Shown: positions 38,307 to 51,931, counted from the stretch's first letter. The stretch: 64,000 nucleotides of DNA from Saccharina japonica (GCA_008828725.1 MEHQ01000919.1:62001-126000); one strand, 5' to 3'. The notes: generated by a model from the letters alone, not told the origin. Numbers and translations are program-made.

Positions 38307-39236
38307 TAGTGGGGGGGGCTATATAAGGCGGTATAGTGTACCGAGGTTTTTGACCGCCTTATCTCGAACGACCGCCCTGTTGGAGATAGGGCGGTTGACC
38401 GCCCTATTGAGCTTTTGGTGATATCCCAATAAGGTGGTAACCGCCCTATTGAGTGCATACAGCCTTTTAATGTACAGCACAGAGCGCCTCTGACCCAGAA
38501 GATGACCCAGAGGGCCTCACGAAGAGGGATATCATACGTGTGCTCGGAGAAGGAAGGTACAGCGTTGCAGCAGTACCAGTGCTGAACCCAGTAAATATGT
38601 GTGGTGTCAAATACTGTACACACCAATGCACAGCAGATCAGACGGGTGCACACACACTTTCTTTGCATGTTGAGAAGTATAATATTAATTGAGCTGCGGG
38701 CGACAGAGCCCGCTGAAGACACACTCCACCCAGAGAAGGTACATACTGCCGTACTGTTGTACGGAGAGGACTCTTTGCCCTGCTACACATTCACAACAGA
38801 GCTCCAACCTATTCTACGGCACCGTACTGCTGTTTGACTACTGTACTGCACTACAGTGCTCCGCTGTGCCCCCGCCCTTGACCTTGTTGAGGCTCACAAA
38901 ATTGCCTCATGTCTATCTGCTGCACTGGCTTAGAGGCATGCGCTTTGATGAACGACATCCTGGCCTTCTGCAGATAGAAGGAGGCATCGCCATTGCCGCA
39001 CGCCTCCGCTGCGCTCTCCAGAGAATGGAGGCGAAAGTGGGCCGTGGATAGGGCTGTATCCGCTCTGAATAAGGCGGTAGGTGCCCTGAATAGGCGGCTA
39101 CCGCCTTATATAGGGCCCGTTGCTATATAAGGCGGTAGCCGCCCTATTCGCACCTTCTGTCGTGTCAAGCCAATTTTGACCGCCTTATCTCGAACGACCG
39201 CCTTATTCAGACCGCCTTATATAGGCCCCCCTACTG
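38307..39236 (-). mobile_element. ~0.93 kb TIR element, CAGTAGGG family, copy 3
   Basis: Inverted relative to copies 1 and 2, with TA on both sides (38305-38306 and 39237-39238). It lies between clean satellite units, so the insertion postdates the satellite. Its first base is T where the others have C. Confidence 0.85.
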
Positions 39237-39539
39237 TAGTCGAATTTTCCCAACCAACTGATTTCGATTGAAGTACACTAAATAATTGGAGTTGTCCGGG
39301 CAACTTATTTTGGGTACAGGTACGACGTATACTAATTGCAATTGTGCCTACAATTGATTTCGGGTGCTGTCTAATATTTGGAATTGCCGAGACAATTGAA
39401 ATCGAATACTATCTATTAAATGCAAGCGTCCAACTGAATGATTTCGAGTGCTGTCTATCAATGGAAATTGCCCAACCCAATCGAGTACGGTCTATTACTT
39501 GGAATTGTCGAAGTCAGAAAAAACAATGATCGAACGCTC

Positions 39540-40570
39540 GTAATAGGATACGCCCACTGAACGTGTCTGGCTAATCACGCAGCTTGCAAAGTTGAGTTTC
39601 AACCGTTCATTCGGTCGTACTCTCACAGCTGGCGTATTTTATCATGTTTTATAGATAGATAATATAGCTGTCGCTAGGAATTCGCGCAGCAGGATATTTA
39701 TAACAGTCGTCAACTTGTGTGCGATAGGTGTTGATCAAAAACGAAAGACAAAATCAACAAAACAATGGAGTGACAAACGTGGATACGAAAAGCAGGGGAT
39801 GCAACAAATACACGATGAGTATACTCGTACGCCGTTCACACCCCACGCCACTGGCCACCGTCGAACTCCCCGCCACTCTGCCAGCCGGTGGGCGGTCACT
39901 CCTAGCCGTCCTGCACTTTGGCGAACAGCTGTACCGTTCTCGATCCGCTACACCTCCGAAAACCTCCTCCGCTGTAGCGAGTACTCGTACATACAGCAGC
40001 GGCAGCAGTAGAAATCATGATGACCGAACCAAGTGTAAATCAATTGTGTTCGGAGGCAGAGATTTCTGTAGAAGGCATCGCACAACAGCAAGCGCACGAG
40101 AGACAAGCAGAGCACAGCAGGTACAGCCTAGCGAGCCCTTCCCATCCGAGGCACTGGGTGCGTACAGCCTCTGTGGCCGCTATCTCGCCACGCGATGCGA
40201 TACGTAGCCCAAGGGTTGTGGTCTAGACGCATGCACGCTGAAGAGCACCAGGTGTACAAAACATAGGATGGGGACCAGAAAAAAACGTAGTTCGAGCGGT
40301 CCCCGTTGCCGCGCAGCAGCAGTGATGCGCAGCAGGCGTGACACTGCCCTGTAGCCGCCGTGACACTGCCCTGTGTGCACGAGGGTGAACCGGCGTCTGT
40401 TCTGCTACCGGTTGCGCTAGTGGTCCACTGTCTTGATGGAACACTCGGACTCTGATGTGAGGTTGAGTATTTTTTGGTGGTGGACGTTTGTTTTTTTTTG
40501 GAGATCATGGGGTGGGCATTTGCCTCATCCCCGCGGTCGTACGTAGACCCACCTGATAGCGATTGTATAC
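39540..40570. other. Non-coding tract, possible exon fragments
   Basis: ORFs of up to 159 codons overlap on both strands between about 39700 and 40510. A 69-codon forward ORF (40017-40226, starting MMTEPSVNQLCSEAEISVEG) has a fairly protein-like start but no recognisable family, and no splice sites could be tied to it. Confidence 0.3.
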
Positions 40571-40576
40571 GGGGTA

Positions 40577-40771
40577 TAGTAGTGGTCCCTCTATAGCGCC
40601 GGTATGTGCTAACGGGAAAAACCGGCGCTATACCGGCAACCGGCGCTACTCCGGGTTGGGGAATACATAGCTTTTAGTATGGAATCGGAAAACGGTGCCA
40701 AGTGTTTTCACCGGCGCTATACCGGGCAACCGGTGCGACTCAACCGCGGCGCTATAGAGGGACCACTACTG
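40577..40771. mobile_element. 195 bp MITE with CAGTAGTGGTCC ends
   Basis: Inverted ends of at least 25 bp (YAGTAGTGGTCCCTCTATAG then CGCCG) flanked by TA (40575-40576 and 40772-40773). Internal GGCGCTATACCGG repeats occur in both orientations. It is far too short to code. The tip is shared with the 1.36 kb element at 59024. Confidence 0.9.
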
Positions 40772-40773
40772 TA

Positions 40774-42028
40774 CCTAAAACAAACGCCGTCGAAATTAGA
40801 CACACTCGCGTTAGCTCGTAAAGTACAGCGGTACGTTGTAACGTTATAACAATTAGCAAGGAGTCTCACACCCAGACCAGTACGATAGGGTCTCGAGATC
40901 ATCAGCAATTATCTTGTTTTATCGAACTCATCCACCAAACTAAGAGCATTCAGTGTTAAGTAGTCACGGTACAGCGGCAGCAACACAGAGAAACCCCGCA
41001 GTCCAGTTGAATTCTCCGTCTAGACTTCAGGCAGTATCAAAAGGGTGATATCCCTCGCGTTGTACAACGTGTTGTGTAATAGTTCATGTTCTCAGCAGCA
41101 CCAACTTGCTGCCGTATACTGGTACCTGGTATGTGATATCACATATAGGAGTACCCGCGCATGCTGCGCTTGTGTGGATGCTGACGGGTTGAAATACCGG
41201 TCTAATGTGAATAACATACATAGCACTGTAGTTTGGTAAATGCCTCCACAGAGGCCACATAGTTGTGGTGGTAGAAACGTCAATATTCGCCCGTTTTTCA
41301 ATTCGAACAGGCGGATATTTGAACACCTCGTATGTTCCCATACTATTTCCCTGTTAGTTGTCACAAAATGATCGTCAACGGGTTATTGTTTTCGCTTGTG
41401 GTCTGTGGTCTGCCGCGTTTGCTGCCCCTCTACGTCTGCTATACTCCCTATCCCTATCGTGGCTTGAGAGAGGAAACTTACATCAAAACGACCACTCCGT
41501 AGTTGGGAGACGATTCGCATTGATTTGGTGCCCGAATCATAACGCAAGGAGTAGTACAGTAGTACAGCACGGGCTCAAGCAACTTGATACTACGTACCCA
41601 CACTGCTTTGCCCGCACGCCTCTCGTAGACGGCTGATAAGGTCAACGGGTTGTCGTTGTTTTCGTCGCTATGTCGGGGTCTCACTAAATAAAGGATAGTA
41701 TAACACGTGTGCACGCGGTTTTGAAATAAAAAGACAAGGTTTTCATGTGCTCTTGGCCCAAACAACTTGTGTGGGTGGGGGGAAATATATCGGAACAAAG
41801 GCGACATTTAATCTTTCGATTCCGATTCAGTGCTCGGAATCGGGGGGGGATTTCGATGTCCGAAGTATCGGGTGAATTTCGGTTTGGAATTGACAATCCG
41901 ATGTCGATCTCTAACACTGGATGCAATGTATTCTGCTGCAGTCATCCTTGCACTTTTCATTGACTTTGGTCAATGGGGTTTTGTGTTTTATCGTTAACGT
42001 GTCGAATTTATCGCTCTTATTGTAGTGT
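40774..42028. other. Non-coding tract, no gene recognised
   Basis: No domain-bearing ORF. A short segment at about 41175-41215 resembles about 12755-12800 (GACGGGTWGAAATAMCGG then TYTAATGTGAA), probably a decayed dispersed repeat. A GGTCAACGGGTT phrase, or its close variant, occurs near 41370 and 41640. Confidence 0.35.
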
Positions 42029-44430
42029 TTAAGACCTATGCCAATGGGAAAGCAAAGTTACCCTAAAAAGTTTGAATTCCTAAGATCCCCACCAGATTTT
42101 TCCAGAACAAGCTTGCTATGGGACCGATTCTTCAAACGGAATACTCCCAACTTTTGGAAAAGCCCGAAAAAGGCAATTCTCAGGCTGATGTTGGGACAAG
42201 ATCGGCTTGAGAAAAACTCAGGCGAATGTTAGTTCGAAGCGGCGAGATTTCGAGTCCTCGACAGACATGGATCGACGAAACCAACAAGACTGCGTCATGA
42301 ATTCTGAACGCGGTGCGCTCGTTACGGGCTCCGACCCATCCTAGAGTCACCGTGTTCACACGATGGCCGGTGATATGTGGCGGGCGCTGGCCAGGCGTCT
42401 GATACACAAACAATTGTCTGCTGGTGTGCATAAAACAGATGACAAATTTTCTCGATCCGTCTAAAATGGCAAAAAATAGTTTTTTTTCGGGTTTGGGAGA
42501 AGAGCGTAGGGTGCCGCCGGCAATCTCTCGCCTCCTAGACCATGGATCCACGTTATACCTTCGAGGCCGTCATATACACTCGTTGGCCTTGCCCGACCCG
42601 AAGCGGGTAGGCCGTGGGCTGAGTCTATGTCGAGATCGAAGGCCTATCGTCGCACGAGCTGATTTTTACCAGGGTGTTGACGATTTGCAGCGAGAAGAGG
42701 CAAATTGCGCTGCCTGCAGCCGTTTGAAAAAAAACAGGGAAAAAATCAAAACACTTTTCCCTTTTTTCCCACAGCGTCGGTACGAGCGGATCTTCAGCCT
42801 GAAAATTCCAGGCAAATATTTCAAAGATCGATTTCCAACTTTGCTTCCCCATTGGCATAGGTCTAAGGCCCGAAAATCCAAATCCCAAGGGTAAAAAAAA
42901 AACACCGTCCGTCAAAACGTCAAGAGGAGTTCGTTGTGCAAAATTCCAGGGTCTATTTCCCAAAAACAGCGTGCACTTCCGACTCGGAGCGTCTTTGGCG
43001 GATTAGCGTCGAAAATGTGCCCCGACCGACAACGGGCCTCAACAAACGGCCAGACGTTTCTGTAGGGAATAACGGGTTTTTGTTCAACATTTTATGTGAA
43101 CGAGCCGATTCCAGGCACTGTGAAGCAATTCCCTCAAATATTCGAAGACTAGACTGCGTAGGGCCAATACCAACTCACTTTTAACGCCCAAAGCTGATCC
43201 AATACTGAAAACTGAGAAACTGTCAGGCAAAACTGCAAATAGGTATGTTTTTCGCACAAAAGCCCAAATGTTTACGCCGTTTTTAAGAGAGATCTCCAAA
43301 AAGTGTACACGTATTATTCGAGCCCCTTCCGAGGCCTTGGCGAACGGTGTTTTTTGCTGTTGTTTTTCGTCGGAAATTTGAAGGTTCTTAAGGCGTAAAA
43401 ATCAGAATTCAGAAACGAAGAAAAAATATCTGACGGAGGGAAGAAAAAAAAACCGTCCTACAAAGGGTCAGGTCCCGTGTTAAGACATATTATATTTTTT
43501 GTAATTCGAAAATATTTTTTCCCCGATTTAATTTGCATCTGATTGGTCGAAAAGTAAATCACCAAACAGCACCAAGCAGGCGGTTCGGATTGAAATTCGA
43601 AACAAACGAATTCAACAGGGTTTTTGGGACTTCTTTGCCACATCTTGTTTGTCAATTTGGGGAGTTTGTCCACCACGACGTGGCATGTTCCATGAAACCG
43701 CAGCAAGCCACGCAAATTTGAGTCGTGTCGTTCACTGATTTAGAGGCAAGACCATAAATTTCCCGATAAGCACGGCCACCAGAGCAGCCACAGCGCGAGG
43801 TCCGACGGCCCCTAGCACAGGGTACACCGCCCGCGGCGCCTAAAACAAAATCAAGGTCGCCACAAACCCGATGTATCACCACTCTTTACTTCCCAAACCA
43901 CACGAGCACCGACCAAGTCGCGGCTTCGCGTAAAATTTCGATCGATGTATCCCCGTCGCTGCTGCCCGCGTGGAGCTTCGGGGCTGCGCCAGCCCTTCGA
44001 ACACATCCCTAGAGCGATATCTTCTTAGCCGGTGCCGGCGAAATATATATGTCGCTAGACGCGGCGCTCCGGGGAAGACGCGTGCCCTCGCTCGTCTCGT
44101 TGGTTGCTAACGGGTATTTCACATTTGTGCGCTATTATGATTTGAGATCACAATACGCCAATCCTCGATAGGACGCAAAACCGTTTTTTTCACGAATTTC
44201 TGTTAAATTACGAAAAAAAAAAATGAATTACGAAAGTTCTTGTCCTTCGATAATATTGGCCCCTAAAAGAGGTTAACAGAACACGTATGCAGAAGTACAG
44301 GGTCCTATCTCCAAAAACCGGCGTGAACTTCCGACTCTGAACATTTTGTATGGATTCACCTTGAACCAGCCTGCATCTATGACGTAGAACCAATAAGTTC
44401 CATCAGTAGAAGTAACAGCAGCATAATTCG

Positions 44431-44470
44431 TACAAGTAGTAGTAGGAGTAGTAGTAGTAGTAGTATTAAA

Positions 44471-44542
<72 letters not shown>

Positions 44543-44602
44543 AGTAGTAGTAGTAGTAGTAGTGGTAGTAGTAGTAGTAGTAGTAGTAGAGTAGTAGTAG
44601 TA

Positions 44603-44641
<39 letters not shown>

Positions 44642-44653
44642 CAGTAGTAGTAG

Positions 44654-44684
<31 letters not shown>

Positions 44685-44692
44685 AGTAGTGT

Positions 44693-44728
<36 letters not shown>

Positions 44729-44761
44729 TAGTGTAGTAGTAGTAGTAGTAGTAGTAGTAGT

Positions 44762-44826
<65 letters not shown>

Positions 44827-44837
44827 TGTAGTAGTAG
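44431..44837 (+). repeat. GTA trinucleotide array, copy B
   Basis: About 400 bp of GTA units with many single-base dropouts (for example GTAGAGTAG), unlike the cleaner array in copy A. Apparent ORFs are poly-Thr, Tyr or Leu only. Confidence 0.95.
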
Positions 44838-44839
44838 TA

Positions 44840-45586
44840 CCGTAATCATGCGAAGGTTGCCCCATCGGAAGGTTGGCACCCATCGGAGAGAAGCACCGGG
44901 GTGCGATAAAAACACAAGTAGAAACATTAATCGTGTTTCGCAACCCCATCGGAGAGATCGCACCCCGGTGCGATCCTCCGACATTAATAGAAAATTGAGG
45001 GCCACCGCAGCGGGTCTGTGGTAGGTAATTTCTCATTTTTTCATACTCCGATGAATATCCCAGTGCGCCACTCCTCTCAAACGTACCGTACTTTACCAAC
45101 GCATGGTAGGTCAAGTCGTTTAGGTAGCTCAGCGGAATGCCGCCGCGTTTTTCGGGGTATTGTGCCGTATTATACCGTATTTTACCGGATCGATTCTCAA
45201 TTCGCCGGCACACCGTTTTGGGTGATGTAAGGTGTGTGTTAACTGCTGTGTTTACTGTGCCCTACATCTGCAACAGGGTGGGTACGGTATCCAGCTGTTG
45301 TGGTACTCGGTATCGCACCCATCGGAGAGATCACACCGGGGTGCATGTACGCAGCACAGTAGCCCCAGTACGGCGCGGTGTATTTCGATTCAGCAGCGCA
45401 CCCATCGGAGAGATCGCACCGGGGGTGCGCCAAAATTGAAGAACGGCATGATTTAATTGTATTTCCGCACCCCCATCGGAAGGTTGGCACCCATCGGAGA
45501 GATAGCACCGAGGTGCGATAAAAAACACAACGTAGAAACATTTAAAAATCGATCACACCCCGGTGCCAACTCTCGCATGATTACGG
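44840..45586. mobile_element. Non-autonomous TIR element, CCGTAATCATG family, copy B
   Basis: The same insertion as at 21665, carried along by the duplication. TA flanks at 44838-44839 and 45587-45588. The left end has several small losses relative to copy A, and the right half is almost unchanged. Confidence 0.75.
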
Positions 45587-45664
45587 TAATAATCGCAGTA
45601 GACCACATAAAACGAAAGACGTCACCCGTAACTCGAAACTCGACCAATTGACAAAACATTCACG

Positions 45665-45811
45665 CCTCGGATAACGTAACACTCAACGTTTTATCTTAAT
45701 GTTAGGCGTCAGCGGGAAAAAATTGTAAAATTACGTTAGGGCGATTAACAAAAAGGGGTACACCCCCCCTATATCGTTACAAAAAGGGGGACATCGCTTT
45801 TCGCCGCCGGC
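45665..45811 (-). repeat. Shortened copy of the AACGTTA-rich repeat, B
   Basis: Counterpart of 22501-22647 in the second 11 kb block, with no visible difference by eye. Confidence 0.6.
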
Positions 45812-46884
45812 GAGGTTATCGCTACAGAGGTGGTCGGCAACACCAATCCAACGGCCCAGGGCATTCACGGTATACTCATAGTAATATATTAACCATTAAC
45901 CATCACTGCTGTGACCGAACAGCCCAACAGCTAACGGCCTGGTACAACAGGACCCTCCTCTCCTCTACGCTATGTACGTACGTACCTGATATACGCATAT
46001 ACTTATACGGCGGTACTGTACCGTTACTACTACGTATACGTACAGCAGCTGTACTCACTATCCTTTGATATATATTAACGTATACCAGGTATACGCATGA
46101 TATGTAGGTTCCATACGTATGTGCCCTGGTTCACTTTTTTCTTGTTTGGGAAGTAGGCTTGAACTTCGTATACTATGATGTGTCCTAACATTAGTGTGTG
46201 TGTTGTCTTCACATTAAACCCGTTATTTCTACTCAACTACATCAGTAGACCCAGTGCCTGCCCTGATTCCTAATCCTAGAGACACAAATTCTGTGATCAC
46301 AGACTGTGAAACAGAGAAAAAACAAACAAAACAAACGCAAATGAATGGGTAAAGCAAGTGAGATGCGTAACGTACAGGGTACGAGAACACAACGACACGA
46401 GCCGAACCAAAAAAAAAGGAACCAAAAGACAAAAAAAAAATGAAATGAAACATAATACAAATGACGCAGGGAGACAGAATCGTCCCTAGAATAAAAGCAC
46501 ACGTGCCCAAGAGGAACAGATAACTGCTGCACGGGCGAGGTAACACGAAAAAGAGGAAGACACCGGCAGAGGGTGGAAACAAAGGGAGAAACAAGGCAAA
46601 AAAGCAAGAAATAAGACACGAGAGAGGAAAAGAGAAAAAACATTCTCAAGGCAAGCTCAAGGCGATGGTAATAACAAGCTCCCGTCTCTGCTATAAAAAC
46701 CGATACAGGGACCATGTCACACCTTCTGCCATCTCCTTCCCACTCTAAAAGAAAAATCGTGTCAAGTGTCGGTACTACCTCTGCCTCGCCGCCCCCAGTG
46801 AACAATGCAACAAGAAACAAACAAACAAAATAAAACAACAAATATAATTCAAGGGCTAGTCGAGTCGATACCTTGCCGCACGAT

Positions 46885-47567
46885 CTACCATTTCGTTTCT
46901 GCATTCATCGACAGCTGTATCAGTACGCCACCCCCCCCCCCTTCCTTGTCGCCTCTCTTGGCGTTTTCAGCTGCACGCCGTAGCCAGCTCCTCTCCGCTT
47001 CGGCCCTGTGCCACCTCGCCATGAAATGGTCTGCCGCCTCGCCGACCCCCCAACCCCCCGATACCACACCCCACTCTTCTTAGCCGCCCTTGGCCATAGT
47101 ACCGTCTCTGCTCCGAACAGTAAAGGGGAGCTTGCTGTGGAGCCCTCTGTCGCTCGAAAAACCCTGAGGTCATCTGCTAGACATTGGGCCCAGTTCTTTT
47201 CTGGTCGGCCAGGTCCCGGGTTGGTCCCACCGACGATCGTCCCAAACATCACCCGCCGGGTCAGCCGCTCATTGGTCGTGCGCTGTAAGGCCGCCGCAAA
47301 GAGGAGGCGTCGTTTGCGGATGGTCGTCTCAACGCTCTCGCATTGTGCCTTCTTGAGAGCCTTGGCGTACGACATGAGATGGTCGGTGCGTTGTCGGCGC
47401 TGGAAACCAATGATCGGTAGGGGGAAGTTGTGGTGTGCCGTTCGGAGCTCAGCGAAGTGTTCCTGGCCAAGGGTCCACGTCACACACCCGTACAGCAGTG
47501 TCTCCATCACCTCGGCCTTTAGCATGCGCACCTTTAGAGTGAACGGGGCATCCTCCATATCGTACAG
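46885..47567 (-). pseudogene. LINE reverse transcriptase polyprotein, C-terminal part, copy B
   Basis: Same region as 23721-24399 but with a longer open frame: ELYDMEDAPFTLKVRMLKAE through ETLLYGCVTW, RKRRLLFAAALQR, GRPEKNWAQCLADDLRVF and KKSGVWYRGV. It then shifts frame into HFMARWHRAEAERSWLRR near 47060. This copy is the better guide to the family's C-terminus. It is separated from its RT core by the LTR element. Confidence 0.8.
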
Positions 47568-47572
47568 CTCCC

Positions 47573-47860
47573 TATTGATTGTGCTTGGTATCGATACAGC
47601 AGGTATGATGACGGTTTCATATATTAGGGAGTTCATATACTTGATGAGGCTTTCTCCATCTGTGAGGTCTCGTGCTTGCTGGTGACTTCCCTGACTTGCT
47701 TCCTTGGCTTGCTCGCTGCGCCTCGATGGTGGCCTGCGAGGTCCGACGATAATATATATATACTTAACTACGTGGTTTATGTCTCCATGAGCAGCGCTCC
47801 AGCTCCCTGACCCTGCCCGCCTGTGCCAGGCCCCGGCATGCGCCCGAGGTCGTATCAATA
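47573..47860 (+). repeat. 5' LTR of LTR element B
   Basis: A 288 bp repeat nearly identical to the other three LTRs in the window. Confidence 0.85.
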
Positions 47861-47935
47861 CGCTATAGCGAGTCATTGTGTTTATGATCTCGGGTTGCTT
47901 GGGGTAAGGCAGTGCGAGGGTGGCTTCTTCACGTC

Positions 47936-49170
47936 GAATGGATGCCGCGAGTTTGAAAGATGGAAGACGGTGCAGCTGATGGGAGTTGCGACAAGCTGTA
48001 TGCCGAGCGCTTCGTCCTGGTTAACGCATGTACTATGAAGCTTGGGCTGCGCGTACTGGACGGGTTGCCGTGCTTGCGAACGAGAGGGCTCGTCTCACTG
48101 AGGTGGATTTCGTATCAACTCGGCTCAGCACCAGTTCAAGTGGCGGCAAGAGGTATCCACCCGACGGCCGCGGCAACAGCGTGCCGCCTCGGCCAGACGT
48201 GAGCTGGCGCTGGTGGACCCGCTTGCTGCTCGAAGCACGAGCAACGCAGGCGAGCAGCGGCAGCAGCAGCAGCCGGAGCAGCAGCAGCAGCAGCAAGACG
48301 AGATGGAAGGGGCTGCAGACACTGCGATACAGGTGGCAGCCCTTCGTGAGGAGATGGAGGAGATGAGGAGAGAGTTAGCAGCAGTACAGCTGGCAGCCCT
48401 TCGGAGGAAGATGATAGCGAAGCTGCGTGCCACGCCAAGCGAGGCCCAGCGCGCTGATTCGGAGAGGGCAACGGCAGAGCAGAGGAGGAAAGCAGCTGGG
48501 ACATCAGTGCGGCAAGAGCAGGAGGCTCGAGCCGGCACGTTGGCCACTGCTGCAAACCATACCCGCTCTGCGCCCACCCCCGAATTTGATGAGGAAGCGA
48601 CGAGAGGAGAAAAAGGAGAAGATATGGGTGACGAGGAGAGAGAAGACGAACGAGCTGTGAAGCTAGGTGGGAAGCAGACCACCCGGAGCGGCAGCAGTGC
48701 ACAGGATGGGCAGAGGGCCCTGCCGCAGTTGCTTCCGGTTGAGAGGAGCCCCTTTGAGCCGGTTTGTTGGGTGAGCCCGGGCGCGCTAGTAGAGCAGGTG
48801 GCTCTGTCTGCGCGCCACGTTGAAACCCACCCCGCGGTGACGAAGAAACCGTCACACGCGGAAGAGAAAAAGGTCGGAGGGATGGTTTTATGTGCGAGTG
48901 GAAGGGGGTCTCAGGAGGAGGAAAGTAGAGTAGGAGTCGGGGATGACGGCGTAGGGATGGGCGAGGAGCAGGAGCATCAGCCGTTGCCACCGCCGNTGCC
49001 GCCACCGCCGCCTCTACCACCGCCTCCGCCACCGCCCGCGGAAGGCACGCGTGCAGACCTCGAGGCGGAGCAGCACGCCCTGGTAGTGTCGAGCCGTTTG
49101 GTGCTGGCACACGGAGCCCTGTTATCATTCGAGCAACGGAAAGAGGAGGAAGAGGAGGAGAAGGAAGGGG

Positions 49171-49229
<59 letters not shown>
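47936..49229 (+). pseudogene. Gag-like coiled-coil/polyQ coding region of LTR element B
   Basis: Counterpart of 24768-26197. The coiled-coil, acidic, proline-rich, Glu-rich and polyglutamine parts are all recognisable in the same order. The region ends in the CAG tract at about 49172-49227. Broken in several places. Confidence 0.5.
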
Positions 49230-51931
49230 GGGAGCAAGGACGGGTGGGGCGGCGGCAAGCAACACCACCTACAGCAAGGTTGTGTTTGGATCAGCATGGA
49301 AGCTGGACCGCAATGGCGCGTGGGTGCTGGGCTCATGCCCCCGTTCAGCCCTGATTGAGGTATACGCTGTGTTCGTGCTGCCTGATCGATTGCCTTTTCC
49401 CCTGTTTTTGATGCTGTTTTTGTTGATACGTACGAATATGCCGCTACTGCTGTTCAGGTATATTAATAGTAGGTGTGTCGTAGAATAGGCTTGTTTGGAC
49501 CACCTATCATTATACTGATACTGAATACGAGTAGTTGGTTCTGTTGTCTTTCGTTATTTTGCGCGGGACGGTGGACTACGTACTTGGGTTGGGGCTTGGG
49601 GAGGATGATATATGATGCACGCATGATAGGATTGAGTACGCACGTGACGAGCACTTGACGAGCCGACATTGTTATGTTTCGGTTGTGTGCTTTGCTTCGA
49701 ACGCTGTGCTACCACACTGCACGTACTAACCTTGTCAGATAGCAACATATCAGTATACGTATGATAATAGCCGACATGCAGCAATTCTGCTGTAACTTTA
49801 CTTGGACCTGTAATCAACAGGGGAAGGTACTTGGAACATGCTCATACGGTTATTTTGTCTGTCTGCGATGTTTTTGCTATTTGTACGAGAAGTACTATTA
49901 TACTGCTGTGAGTATACCAGGTATATGCGTGCGGTGGTTTTCATGATTTATGAGCATTTTCGTATGCTTATTTTGTGTGTACCTGATGTAAACGGTAGTG
50001 CTCTGTGTGCGGACAGTTTTATGATCGCGAAGGTCGTATATACATCCATGCATACATAAAGACACTGCGTTATACCATGGTACAACGCAACTGCGAACGT
50101 ACTACTGCTCAGATAAGGTTATCATGGTTGGTATAATACGATGTTGGAAAATTCTGGGCGTTGTGATATGATATGAATATGCGATGGAGTGGAGCATTAA
50201 TACCGAGTGAAAATATGTTTTGGGCGACTCAGATTGACTGCTGTATGTTGTGTGCTCTTCCGCCCTCTCTCCCTCCCTCCCTCCGTAACGAACCAGTTAT
50301 AGGTACGAGATGGTTCTGATCATCAATCATGTAGCAAAATGCTATGTACGTACTTAAAAGCAGGAGGAGTAAAGTGGAGTAGGTGCTTTAAACACGTAAT
50401 CATATAGCGTTACTATGTGCTCTTTGTTGGCGATGTGAAATATGCACTTGCACTTGTTGTCTGATCCGCCATTCGATCTTGATGAATATATATTATGAAT
50501 GCGTTTTGTCTTTCCGCGCACTGCTATTGAGTTGGTTAAAACGCTGTCTCTGAGGATTTTTGCTTGGTGATAAAATAGTACACTTCAGAGCTTTCCTTGT
50601 GTGGAAATCGCTCGAAGGTTCTTGATTATACCAGCAGCTCGTGGCAAGGGGAGATCACGTTTCCCCGATGATAAGTTGGCGTAATAACTACTGCTGTAAG
50701 CTTGAAACCATACCACGCGGTCGGATAAATTACGTTTGCGTAGAATGAGGATTTGAGATTATTGTTTTAGTTTTAGAGTCAATCTCAATGGTGATACCGT
50801 CTCTGGCTGTCTGGCCTGGGCGGCTTTTCTGGTAGTTCTGGAAAATACATTGATTGACTGGTTGACCGACTGAAATGAGATCTGAGATTTCTTATTTAGT
50901 TTTAAGTCGATCTCAATGGGATACCGTCTCCGGCTGTCTGGTCTGGGCGGCTTTTCTGATAGTTCGGAAAATACATTGATTGACTGGTTGACTGATTGAA
51001 CGAGGATTCGAGAATGGAGGATTTTGATGAGTTTTTGATTGGGCTGGTGGGGTTAAGGTTGGGTTGTGGTTTTTGATTGATGGTTTTCGGGCTTGAAAAT
51101 TCTGCCTGTTTACTGATTAAAATAGTGGATATGCGTGCGGATATACTGTTTTTGGTCGAACCGTGATCGGGAGCTGTATTTTGATTGTCAGGAGATATCA
51201 ATGATAATAACGGCTGGTCTGTAGTTCCGAGAATACATTGTACGGTATTGAGATTTGTATTGAGGATTTTCAGGTTTTGAGATTTTGCAACGTGCAGTGA
51301 TCTGAAGTTAGACTACTGGATAAACTTGTATCGACCTATTGACACCGAGTGATGGCCGTCTGATTATCGAGGCCCATGCCCTAGTTCGGCAGCTGAGTGT
51401 CTTGGAAGATTGTTGAAGTTTGAGCCAGTATGGTTTAGATTTTGGTCTCTGAAGTTGGTACTACTGGACAAACCTGTATCGACCTGTTGACACCGAGCTG
51501 ATGACCGCTGATTACCGAGGCCTTGCTGCCTAGTTCGGCAGCTGAGTGTCTTGAAGATTGTTGAAGTTTGAGCCAGTATGGTTTAGATTTTGGTTTTAGT
51601 TTGAATGAAGTTGCTTGAATTTCTGGTATTCGTACTTTGAATTTGCTTGAGGTTTTATTAATCTTGTGGTATTCGGTACTTTGAATTTGCTTGAGGTTTT
51701 GGGACATTGTGGTCCACATTCGGTACGTGAATTTGGAATGTGTGATATTGATTCGGATGATGATTTGTGGTTTTCGGGACAGCTATGAGGTGTGACCATG
51801 CTATGATATTGTGATGCTTTATTGCCATACTGTTCACCATGCAGGGAGGATATTATTGATGGGACTTACACCTGTTCGGTATGCATACTCATGTGTGGTG
51901 TCGCACAGTATCGATTGCAAAGCAGGGAGGA

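Larger units (their letters stand above)
32930..39530. repeat. Degenerate ~42 bp satellite, interrupted
   Basis: Clear pieces lie at about 32930-33020, 37500-37720, 38085-38305 and 39240-39520. Each repeats a unit close to GTGCTGTCTAATAATTGGAA followed by TTGTCCGGGCAACTGATTTCGG, with a ~42 bp period, best seen at 38165-38250 and 39355-39490. Units are heavily diverged. The elements at 34834, 36146 and 38307 lie within this zone; the third splits recognisable units. Parts of 33050-34800 are too diverged to assign. Confidence 0.55.
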
